A DNA stretch of 64,000 nucleotides from Anaerolineales bacterium (GTDB lineage Bacteria; Chloroflexota; Anaerolineae; Anaerolineales; Villigracilaceae): positions 108,033 through 172,032 of the forward strand of contig JAUQXA010000070.1 in the NCBI GenBank assembly GCA_030834895.1, written 5' to 3'. A model generated the notes under the pieces. It did not search any database. It had not been told where the DNA came from and saw only the letters and a list, made by a program, of their open reading frames with translations. The translations under genes were made by a program, and so were the position numbers. Positions 25,932-32,855 of the stretch are shown in pieces; within the stretch, counting starts at the first letter, position 1; the number at the start of each line of letters is the position of its first letter.

Positions 25932-26158
25932 TCCCCTGAGGTCTTTTTTGAGGCTTTCTTTGAGGTCTTTCCTTTACGTGCTTCATAAAGCATTTGTGAG
26001 ACAACAGCAGCCGTAGTCTCTAATAGATTCGCGATTTCAATATTTGAGAAACCTGCTAAATTTAACTGGATTGCTTTCTCGCGTTGCGATGAATCCTTTA
26101 GTTGGTTTAAAAGAATTAACGCAAGCAGGCGTTCTGAGCGCTCTTCAAGATTACTCAT
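25928..26158 (-). CDS. Small HTH-like protein 4 of cassette
   Basis: The 76-aa protein has a sigma-70 region 4 or LuxR-like helix-turn-helix: IQLNLAGFSNIEIANLLETTAAVVSQMLYEARKGK. A Lys/Ser/Thr tail follows. Of the four paralogues it most clearly looks DNA-binding. It overlaps the gene before it by 8 nt (ATGAGTAA) and the HEPN gene after it by 4 nt, so translation is coupled. It may act as antitoxin or autorepressor; this is inference from layout. Confidence 0.75.
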   Translation of the reverse strand: MSNLEERSERLLALILLNQLKDSSQREKAIQLNLAGFSNIEIANLLETTAAVVSQMLYEARKGKTSKKASKKTSGE

Positions 26159-26393
26159 TCCTGCCGTCCTTCCGATTTTTTGATGGCTTTGCGCGCAGGT
26201 TAGATGTTAGAGTTCTCACAACTGTAACATCAACATTTAGAACTTCAGATATTGTTTTATTGTCCAAGCCTGCGAACTTCAGCGAGCGTGCCCCTTCGGT
26301 AATCGTATTCTTTTCTGATACAAGTTGTAAGGCAAGTATTCTTAATATTTGGTCTAGGCGTTCAAGGATTTGCTCTTCAGTCGATGTAGCCAT
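26151..26393 (-). CDS. Small HTH-like protein 3 of cassette
   Basis: The 80-aa protein has an amphipathic N-terminal helix (LERLDQILRILALQLV), then SLKFAGLDNKTISEVLNVDVTVVRTLTSNLRAK, which aligns with the HTH cores of the other three. The basic tail ends RKDGRNE. AGGAGA precedes the ATG, two bases after the previous stop. The N-terminal helix could be a dimerisation surface. Confidence 0.75.
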   Translation of the reverse strand: MATSTEEQILERLDQILRILALQLVSEKNTITEGARSLKFAGLDNKTISEVLNVDVTVVRTLTSNLRAKPSKNRKDGRNE

Positions 26394-26395
26394 AA

Positions 26396-26629
26396 TTATC
26401 TCCTAATCGTCTGCTCAACAGGTTTATTCTTGCTTTGCTGGCGAGCGTTCCGGACAGACTGCACAGCAGAACCGCAGATTATAGCGATATCTTCGTCTGA
26501 CAGTCCAAATCTGTCGAGAATGTTGACCTTCTCTATTAAGTTGTCTGCACCCTTAATGCAAAGGTAGCCCAGCATAAGGATTTCAGGGCTTGTCTCGGAT
26601 GTTTTTGGTTTGGTTTTAATGTTAGCCAT
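26396..26629 (-). CDS. Small HTH-like protein 2 of cassette
   Basis: The 77-aa protein has the core LMLGYLCIKGADNLIEKVNI, then LDRFGLSDEDIAIICGSAVQSV and a basic end. It shares G-[hydrophobic]-S/D-x-x-[DE]-[IM]-A-x-[IL] with its neighbours. The start overlaps the preceding gene by 8 nt (ATGGCTAA), with GGGAGG upstream. Confidence 0.75.
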   Translation of the reverse strand: MANIKTKPKTSETSPEILMLGYLCIKGADNLIEKVNILDRFGLSDEDIAIICGSAVQSVRNARQQSKNKPVEQTIRR

Positions 26630-26837
26630 TATTACCTCCCTTTTTTAATTTTGACTTCAATGTCTTTATAACATCTGGATTTTTCCCACAAATCTTAGCC
26701 ATATCAGGATTGGAATAGCCAAGTTGAGTTAATACGGATATTTTCTTTTCAACCGTCACTAGATCCTTCGTGGCAATATATCCAAGCACCAAAGCAATAT
26801 CAACTGGCTGGGCCTTTTCGTTTTCCTTTGTTGCCAT
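26622..26837 (-). CDS. Small HTH-like protein 1 of cassette
   Basis: I start it at 26837 (MATKEN), behind AGGAGG; the track start adds eight residues without an RBS. The 71-aa protein has IALVLGYIATKDLVTVEKKI, then LTQLGYSNPDMAKICGKNPDVIKTLKSKLKKG. It is closest to protein 2 (shared LGY, I..K, ICG). It is the first gene after the cassette promoter. Confidence 0.75.
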   Translation of the reverse strand: MATKENEKAQPVDIALVLGYIATKDLVTVEKKISVLTQLGYSNPDMAKICGKNPDVIKTLKSKLKKGGNNG

Positions 26838-26884
26838 TTGTCCTCCTACCATCCAAATCAAGAAATTGACAAGACGATATTGTA

Positions 26885-26913
26885 ACTATACCCTATATTT
26901 ATTTTAAGGACAA
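26885..26913 (-). promoter_or_regulatory. Promoter of the mini-HTH/HEPN cassette
   Basis: On the minus strand TTGTCC (26913-26908), a 17-base spacer and TATAGT (26890-26885) stand about 48 bases before the first start codon. It is the only good promoter seen for the five overlapping genes. Confidence 0.6.
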
Positions 26914-27069
26914 TATTTAATTATCTGCTCAGTCTAGTATATGGAAGTCGGCTGTGCCGACTCCGCCCGCAGGGCTTCCACGCGTAGCGCTGAGCGAGGG
27001 ATTTATCCGACCGTCCACGAATAGGGTCACGAATAATCGAATAAGGCGGCGATTGGTTAATTCGTGGTC

Positions 27070-27130
27070 CTAATTCGTGGATGGTTTCGGGTGCGGGGGA
27101 TTGGTCAACGGGGGAATGTCCGCGTGTTGG
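27070..27130 (+). repeat. Dispersed repeat, copy A
   Basis: It contains AATTCGTGGATGGTTTC, then a G-rich stretch, then TTGGTCAACGGGGGAATGTC. Similar sequences recur at 28660-28715 and 28841-28890. The wider gap 26940-27130 also holds a short inverted repeat (GGAAGTCGGCTGTGCCGACT) and no convincing gene. Confidence 0.6.
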
Positions 27131-27177
27131 GGAGGGAAATGCTAAATGAACTAAAGGATGAGGGTATAATTTCATCC

Positions 27178-27483
27178 ATGCAACGAAAGAAGTTCAGGAT
27201 TCCGCGCAAAAAGATCACCGAATTTTGCAAACGCTGGAACGTGACAGAGTTTGCCATGTTCGGCTCCGTCCTGCGGGACGATTTTCGTCCCGACAGCGAT
27301 ATTGACGTGCTGGTCAGCATCGACCCCAGGGCGCATATCGGTCTCTTCGAACTCGCAGATATGAAAATCGAACTTCAAAACATATTCAAACGTCCCGTCG
27401 ACCTGGTGGAAAAAGAGGGACTCCGCAACCCGTACCGCAGGAAGGAAATTCTCCGCACGGCGCAGGTGGTCTATGCCGCATGA
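27178..27483 (+). CDS. mntA: MntA-type nucleotidyltransferase antitoxin
   Basis: This minimal nucleotidyltransferase has the signature GS-x10-DxD (FGSVLRDDFRPDSDIDVLV) with the third acidic residue in RPVDLVE. I choose the ATG at 27178, giving about 101 aa, the usual size; TATAAT ends seven bases before it, pointing to a leaderless mRNA. The ORF track extends upstream through the repeat, which is unlikely to be coding. In characterised pairs MntA attaches AMP to the HepT toxin at the Tyr of its RX4HXY motif. It overlaps hepT by 11 nt. Confidence 0.88.
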   Translation: MQRKKFRIPRKKITEFCKRWNVTEFAMFGSVLRDDFRPDSDIDVLVSIDPRAHIGLFELADMKIELQNIFKRPVDLVEKEGLRNPYRRKEILRTAQVVYAA

Positions 27484-27814
27484 CGAACAGGCGCAATCCT
27501 ACTTATGGGACATCCGCGAAGCCGCGCGTGAAATCAATGGATTTATGCACGGTGTCAAATTCCACGAGTTCGAAAAGAATAAAATGCTCCGTTATGCGGT
27601 GGAACGTCAATTACATGTGATTGGTGAAGCGGCTGTCCACATCTCCCCGCAATATCGCAAGGAACACCCCGAGGTCAATTGGACAAGGCTGGTCGAACTG
27701 CGCAATATCCTTGCTCATGAATATGGAGAAACCCTTACCAACCGTGTCTGGCTGGCGGCAACAGAGGGAATCCCTGAGGTGCTGGCTATTTTGGTGAAGT
27801 TATTGCCAGATTAG
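27473..27814 (+). CDS. hepT: HepT-type HEPN ribonuclease toxin
   Basis: The 113-aa all-helical HEPN protein has the catalytic RX4HXY motif in LRNILAHEYGE and the family feature VERQLHVIGEAA. AGGTGG precedes the ATG, which lies inside the mntA end. The conserved Tyr that is the known AMPylation target is present, so the pair looks functional. HepT toxins cut RNA when not neutralised. Confidence 0.9.
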   Translation: MPHDEQAQSYLWDIREAAREINGFMHGVKFHEFEKNKMLRYAVERQLHVIGEAAVHISPQYRKEHPEVNWTRLVELRNILAHEYGETLTNRVWLAATEGIPEVLAILVKLLPD

Positions 27815-27869
27815 AAAGTGGATTAAAAAAAACGTCTAAAACCACAACCAATTTTAGAGGTAGGTAACC

Positions 27870-28637
27870 ATGAAAACTCTTCGAACTCTCACTATATTGG
27901 GTGGTCTGGTCATTCTGGCGCTTGCAATCGGCTTTATCTTTCAACTTCGGCTGGTCACCAGCTTGTGGCCCTGGCCCGACGGGCGGCTTTCATACCTGTT
28001 CATCGGCTCCATTCTGGCTGCGGTCAGTGTCGCCGCTCTCTGGATCGGGTGGACAGGGGAATTTGGCGCGCTCCCCGCGGGCTCGCTCAATGTGCTGGTC
28101 ATCGCAGCGACCACGGCAGTTTACTTCTTTCAACTTGTCTTGCAGGGAGGTCGCCCGGAAATGATCCCGTTTGGAGTTGTAGCTTTGGTCTCCGTGGTCG
28201 CCAGCGGCGCTGCATTTCTCTGGAGCCGACGAATTCCGCTTAACGACTCACGTCCCATGCCGTTGTTGGTGCGAGTCTCCTTTGGGGTTTTCATTGTCTC
28301 ATTGATTATGGCAGGCGGCGCTTTGGCCTTCAGGATACCGGTCTTCCCCTGGGCGTTGAACCCCGACTCATCCGTCATCTTTGGCTGTATCTTCATCGGG
28401 GATGCCTTCTATTTCCTGTACGGTCTTTTGTATCCCCGCTGGCATAATGCCGCCGGTCAACTGCTGAGCTTCCTCGCATACGACCTTGTCCTGATCGGTC
28501 CCTTCCTTTTGCTGTTCGAGACAGTGAAACCCGAATACATGCTCAATCTGATCGTGTATGTGGCGGTGCTGGTCTACAGCGGCGGGCTTGCGGTCTATTT
28601 TCTGTTCGTCAACTCCCAGACCCGCCTTGGCTCCTGA
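27870..28637 (+). CDS. Integral membrane protein of unknown function
   Basis: The 255-aa protein has about seven or eight hydrophobic segments spread along the chain and very few charged residues. AGGTAGG precedes the ATG. I recognise no family or transport motif. It follows hepT on the same strand after 55 nt but with normal GC content, so it probably belongs to the resident chromosome, not the islet. Confidence 0.7.
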   Translation: MKTLRTLTILGGLVILALAIGFIFQLRLVTSLWPWPDGRLSYLFIGSILAAVSVAALWIGWTGEFGALPAGSLNVLVIAATTAVYFFQLVLQGGRPEMIPFGVVALVSVVASGAAFLWSRRIPLNDSRPMPLLVRVSFGVFIVSLIMAGGALAFRIPVFPWALNPDSSVIFGCIFIGDAFYFLYGLLYPRWHNAAGQLLSFLAYDLVLIGPFLLLFETVKPEYMLNLIVYVAVLVYSGGLAVYFLFVNSQTRLGS

Positions 28638-28659
28638 GTTATGCATTGCTGATAGTTGT

Positions 28660-28890
28660 AATTCGTGGATGATTTCTGATTCCGGGGTATTGTCAACGGG
28701 GAATGTCCGCGTGGGGGCTTGCTGTTCGTTTGACTACGCGTCGTCAAATCAGTGAAAATCTCTCATCTCCCCATTGTCATCCTATATCCGTCCTATATCC
28801 ATCTTATATCGCGTCTTCTTGCTGTCTGAGAGGTGCAGAGTCTGTGGATGGTTTCACGGTGTGGGGAATTGTCAGTGGGAGAGAGGTCGC
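28660..28890 (+). repeat. Dispersed repeat, copies B and C, with short tandem repeat
   Basis: Copy B (28660-28715) has AATTCGTGGATGATTTC and TTGTCAACGGGGAATGTCC. Copy C (28841-28890) is more diverged (GTGGATGGTTTCACGG ... AATTGTCAG). Between them a ~11-bp unit, TCCTATATCC(G/A), repeats three times at 28780-28811. No gene is supported in the gap 28638-28944. Confidence 0.6.
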
Positions 28891-28944
28891 GACAAATTTC
28901 CCAACTGTACACAATTTTTTCCTTGAATTTGTTATACTCGCGTA

Positions 28945-30585
28945 ATGGCTGATGACCTTCATTCGCCTTATGTGGGACGCTGGGTGGCCCGCCTGCGTGG
29001 AAAAGTCATTGCGCAGGGAGATACGCCCGAACAAGCCTTGCGTGCCTCGCAGCAAAGCCGTCACAAGGAAAGGCCAGAGATCATCTTCATGTTTCCGCTT
29101 CCCCCGTTGGTAAAAAGAGTCATGGATGTCCTGCCCGCTGAACAGGAGATTTATCTTGTCGGCGGCGCGGTGCGTGACCTTCTGCTCTCCCGTCCATCGC
29201 CTGACCTTGATTTTGCCCTGCCCGCGAACGGTATTTCTCTTGCTCGAAAGGTCGCCAATGCCCTCGGTGCGGACTTTCTTATCCTGGATGATGAACGCGA
29301 CACAGGGCGGGTCATTGTCACCGAGGAAGATGGCTCACGTATCTTTCTCGATTTCGCCGTTTATCGCGGAGCCGATTTAACCGAAGACCTGCGCGGACGC
29401 GATTTCACGGTCAACGCCATCGCCTACGACTTGCGCGACGAAGTCATTATCGACCCAACCGAAGGCGGCAAGGATTTACGTGCAAAGATTATCCGTGCCT
29501 GTTTGCCTACGTCCCTGTCCGACGACCCCGTGCGGATTTTGCGCGCCGTGCGCCTGGCTGCGGCTCTTGACTTCCATATCGACAAGAATACCCGCGAACT
29601 GATGAAGCAGTCCGCAAGCCAGCTTGGACGCATCTCACCCGAACGTCTGCGCGACGAGATTTTCAAGATGCTCGGCGGACCCAAGCCCGACGCCTGTATG
29701 CGCGCGCTGGAGATGCTCGGTGTCTTCCCGTATCTCATGCCTGAACTCTGCGCCATGAAGGGCGTGACCCAGTCCGAACCGCATGTTTACGACGTGTGGA
29801 CTCATACCCTGTCCGTGCTGGATTATCTCGACCAGACCATTTCCGCTCTGCGAGTTGGTTACGATGCCGAGAAAACGAATGACATGTTCACGGGTTTACT
29901 TGGCTTGCGGCTAGGGCGTTACCGCGAGAAAATCGCCAAACATTTCGCCGAGCCGCTCAACCCTGACCGTTCCCTGCGTTCCCTGCTTTTCTTCGCCGCC
30001 TTGTATCATGACATCTGCAAGCCTAGGACCAAAACCGTTGAAGAGTCGGGGCGCATTCGCTTCTTCGATCACGATGAAAAAGGCGCGGAGGTCGCCGCTG
30101 AAAGACTGCGTTCCTTCAACGTCAGCAACGACGAAGTCGAGCGCGCGCGGGTTATTGTCAAGAACCACATGCGGTTTCATTTCTTCGCCGACCGTCTTGA
30201 AAAAGACAAGCAGACTCCCTCCCGCAAAGCTATTTATCGCTTCTTCCGCGATAGCGAGAAGGCCGGCATCGACCTTGTCCTGCTTGCCCTGGCGGACGTC
30301 CGTGCCACCCGTGCCCACGCCCTGACTATTGAGACTTGGACGGCCTATCTCGATATTGCGCGTATCCACCTGGAAAATTACTACGAAAAGCCCGAAGAAG
30401 TCATCTCCCCGCCGCGCCTGTTGGATGGCAACCTCCTGATGAAGGAGCTTGGCATCAAACCAGGTCCCATCGTCGGGCAATTGCTGGAATCCATCCGCGA
30501 GAATCAGGCGGCGGGGAAGATCGAAACCTTGGAACAAGCTCTGGCATTTGCCCGCGAGGAATTAGAAAAAATCAAATCGCCCTGA
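28945..30585 (+). CDS. cca: CCA-adding tRNA nucleotidyltransferase with HD domain
   Basis: It builds or repairs the CCA end of tRNAs, which matters here because both tRNA genes in the window lack encoded CCA. The nucleotidyltransferase head shows LVGGAVRDLLL and PDLDFAL, the RDFTVNAIAYDL motif and RAVRLAAAL. An HD domain follows (LYHDICKPRTKT). About 50 extra N-terminal residues (YVGRWVARLRGKVIAQG) resemble the small DUF5678-type domain, unusual on this enzyme. TATACT six bases before the ATG suggests leaderless transcription. The length of 546 aa is long for the family because of the two added parts. Confidence 0.9.
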   Translation: MADDLHSPYVGRWVARLRGKVIAQGDTPEQALRASQQSRHKERPEIIFMFPLPPLVKRVMDVLPAEQEIYLVGGAVRDLLLSRPSPDLDFALPANGISLARKVANALGADFLILDDERDTGRVIVTEEDGSRIFLDFAVYRGADLTEDLRGRDFTVNAIAYDLRDEVIIDPTEGGKDLRAKIIRACLPTSLSDDPVRILRAVRLAAALDFHIDKNTRELMKQSASQLGRISPERLRDEIFKMLGGPKPDACMRALEMLGVFPYLMPELCAMKGVTQSEPHVYDVWTHTLSVLDYLDQTISALRVGYDAEKTNDMFTGLLGLRLGRYREKIAKHFAEPLNPDRSLRSLLFFAALYHDICKPRTKTVEESGRIRFFDHDEKGAEVAAERLRSFNVSNDEVERARVIVKNHMRFHFFADRLEKDKQTPSRKAIYRFFRDSEKAGIDLVLLALADVRATRAHALTIETWTAYLDIARIHLENYYEKPEEVISPPRLLDGNLLMKELGIKPGPIVGQLLESIRENQAAGKIETLEQALAFAREELEKIKSP

Positions 30586-30670
30586 GTGTAATCGAAGGAC
30601 GACGCGTTTCGACTACGCTCACATTGTCCCGATGCTCTTTCGGGAACGCGAAATATGAAATAGGTGAACC

Positions 30671-31207
30671 ATGAACTACATTTTCTTCGACCTTGAAACC
30701 CAAAACCTCTTTGACGATGTCGGCGGGCGGGACAACATCGAAAAGTTGAAAGTTGCCTGTGGGGTGACCTGGTCGACGCAGCGCAACGATTTCGCTGTTT
30801 ACTGGGAGCAGGATGTCCTCGCGCTGGTTCAGGAATTGAAGTCCGCAACCAAGGTGGTCGGTTTCAATGTAAAGGGATTCGACTATCGCGTCCTCCAGCC
30901 CTACGCCCCCGACGCGCGTTTTGCATCCATCCACACGCTGGATATGCTCTTCGACTTGCACCAGATTCTCGGATTCCGCGTCAGCCTCGATAACCTTGCC
31001 AGCGCCAGCCTTGGAGCAAATAAAACTGCGGATGGACTAAAAGCTGTTGAGTGGTTCCGCGCTGGTGAGTTGGAAAAAGTCGCTGAATACTGTAAAGCCG
31101 ATGTGGATATCACTCGCCGCATCTTTGAATTTGGGCGTGATAAAGGCTATATCTTTTATAAATCGAAACTGGGCAGCAAGTTGAAGGTCAACGTGAAGTG
31201 GAAGTAA
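30671..31207 (+). CDS. RNase H-like DEDD exonuclease domain protein
   Basis: The 178-aa single domain carries the DEDD metal residues in FFDLETQ, GFNVKGFDYRVL and YCKADVDITRRIF. The third motif resembles the YprB/RNase_H_2 group, not the DnaQ His type. A 3'-5' nuclease role on RNA or DNA is likely. AGGTG precedes the ATG. The hydrolase gene starts 12 nt downstream, so the two are probably one transcript. Confidence 0.8.
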   Translation: MNYIFFDLETQNLFDDVGGRDNIEKLKVACGVTWSTQRNDFAVYWEQDVLALVQELKSATKVVGFNVKGFDYRVLQPYAPDARFASIHTLDMLFDLHQILGFRVSLDNLASASLGANKTADGLKAVEWFRAGELEKVAEYCKADVDITRRIFEFGRDKGYIFYKSKLGSKLKVNVKWK

Positions 31208-31219
31208 AAGGAAGGAAAA

Positions 31220-31987
31220 ATGAAAAAAATTCAAGTTAATGATATTACACTGGCTTATGAACGGTTTGGAAGCGGCGCGCCGTTGATGTTGATCCACGGT
31301 TTCCCGCTCGACCACACCATTTGGGATAGAGCATCCGACTTGCTCAAAAACGATTTTGACCTCATCCTTCCCGACTTGCGCGGATTTGGTCAATCCACCA
31401 CTGTGGAAACTTCATATACCATGACTGACATGGCAGACGACCTGGCAGGTCTGCTTGACCATCTGGGGCTTGAAAAAGCCGCCCTTGCAGGTCATTCCAT
31501 GGGCGGATACGTAGCACTGGCTTTTGCCAAAAAATATCCCCACCGGGTGAGCGGGCTTGGCTTGGTCGCCTCGCAAGCCGCCGCTGATACACCTGATCGC
31601 AAAGCGAATCGGTACAAGGATGCCGATGCTGTTGTCCAAAAAGGAGTGGGACTTATTGCCGATGGAATGACACCGAAACTCTCGGCTGATGCGGGTGTGC
31701 AGACGTATGTCCACTCCCTGATGGAACGCCAGACCCCCTCTGCTGTGATGGGCGCGCTTAAGGCCATGGCTGAGCGCGAGGATCAGCTTTTCCATCTTTC
31801 CTCTGTTTCCTTCCCTGTGGTGCTGATTCATGGCGACACTGACGCCTTGATTCCTGTTGAACGTGCGCGGGAGATCAAGGCGGTCCTGCCGTCTGCGCGG
31901 CTGGTTGAATTGCTAGACACAGGTCACATGCCGATGATGGAATCACCGAAAGGAACTGCGGAGAGTTTGAAGTTGTTGATCGGTTGA
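31220..31987 (+). CDS. Alpha/beta hydrolase
   Basis: The 255-aa cytoplasmic hydrolase has oxyanion region MLIHGFPLDHTIWD, nucleophile elbow AGHSMGGY, acid in GDTDALIP and His in LDTGHMPMME. This is close in style to 3-oxoadipate enol-lactonase/BioH-like enzymes, but the substrate cannot be read. AAGGAAGG precedes the ATG. A strong hairpin terminates it. Confidence 0.88.
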   Translation: MKKIQVNDITLAYERFGSGAPLMLIHGFPLDHTIWDRASDLLKNDFDLILPDLRGFGQSTTVETSYTMTDMADDLAGLLDHLGLEKAALAGHSMGGYVALAFAKKYPHRVSGLGLVASQAAADTPDRKANRYKDADAVVQKGVGLIADGMTPKLSADAGVQTYVHSLMERQTPSAVMGALKAMAEREDQLFHLSSVSFPVVLIHGDTDALIPVERAREIKAVLPSARLVELLDTGHMPMMESPKGTAESLKLLIG

Positions 31988-32013
31988 CCCTTTGGGATGA
32001 ACGATAAAACAAA

Positions 32014-32042
32014 ATCCCCGTCACTCAAAAGCGGCGGGGATC
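32014..32042. terminator. Terminator between hydrolase and response regulator
   Basis: ATCCCCG ... CGGGGAT stem with A-rich 5' side and TCTCTTT on the 3' side, between the converging genes. Confidence 0.75.
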
Positions 32043-32066
32043 TCTTTGTCAAAAACGGACGAAGGA

Positions 32067-32498
32067 TTAGGAGGCAATGGGTTGCGTATTGGGCGAAACG
32101 AGACTATTTTTTTTTATCGTTATTCTTTCCAGTGAGCCGGTTTGACGCACCATCTTGCGGATGTGGGCGACCAGCACGCTGCTTGGCACCGGCTTGACGA
32201 GGAAGTCGTCCGCGCCCGAGTCTAAAACGCTGGCGACCATGGCCGGGTCGTTAATGGCGGAGAGGATAAGGATGGGCACATTGTTGAATGCGCGAATTGC
32301 CTTGCTCACCTGCCAGCCGTCCATATCCGGCATCATCAAGTCAAGCAGTACAACATGGGGGTTCTTTTGCTCGACCAATCTGACGCCTTCTGCGCCGCTG
32401 TTGGTTGTGATCACTTCGAAGCCGTGAGTCTTGAGCAACATGCTCATCAGCTCGGTGATTGCCAGATCGTCGTCGATTACAAGTATTTTTGTAGCCAT
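32067..32498 (-). CDS. Single-domain response regulator
   Basis: The 143-aa receiver has the acidic pocket VIDDDLAI, the phosphoacceptor Asp in VVLLDLMMPDMDG, the switch Ser in ILSAINDP and Lys in LVKPVPSS. There is no output domain; the tail of about 20 residues is basic and polar. It may work with the unlinked GAF histidine kinase at 15.5 kb, but that is only inference. Confidence 0.92.
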   Translation of the reverse strand: MATKILVIDDDLAITELMSMLLKTHGFEVITTNSGAEGVRLVEQKNPHVVLLDLMMPDMDGWQVSKAIRAFNNVPILILSAINDPAMVASVLDSGADDFLVKPVPSSVLVAHIRKMVRQTGSLERITIKKNSLVSPNTQPIAS

Positions 32499-32717
32499 AA
32501 TTTTTTCCGTGTGCTCATTATGCCTGATTTAGAGACAGATTTACTTTGCAATATATTTACAGATTGATATCTAATTTTTATTATGGAAGGCCTGCTGAAC
32601 TTAGTTTTTTCTCATTTTGACCTGGGCAATTGTCGCGCGGTTTTTACGAGACCTTAAAGATATAATTCTCTCTGTGCTGGTGAATCGTGTCTCTGGGGAG
32701 AAGGTGATTTTTGGCAG

Positions 32718-32745
32718 TTGTGAAATTGCTTCTTTTTGGTAAAAT
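32718..32745 (+). promoter_or_regulatory. Probable ppdK promoter
   Basis: TTGTGA, 16 bases, TAAAAT, about 110 nt upstream of ppdK. The gap 32499-32855 is AT-rich and otherwise shows no supported gene; a 76-codon minus-strand frame there lacks an RBS and coding character. Confidence 0.5.
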
Positions 32746-32855
32746 ATCAGGCGGTTATTTTCCATAACTAAGGACTTCGGAAAGTTTTGTGGATTGAAAA
32801 ATACGCAAGCAGGGGTTCCGGGGTTTTCCAAATTCCATCTTTGTAGGAGATTAAA

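Noticed and set aside
27064-27177. N-terminal extension of MntA in the ORF track
   Set aside because: It translates through a dispersed repeat that recurs in non-coding gaps, and the shorter start gives the normal family length.
28780-28811. Three short tandem units TCCTATATCC considered as a CRISPR remnant
   Set aside because: Units are about 11 bp with no spacers and no cas genes; it is a simple tandem repeat.
32601-32831. 76-codon minus-strand ORF upstream of ppdK
   Set aside because: No RBS, no similarity, and it lies across the likely ppdK promoter.
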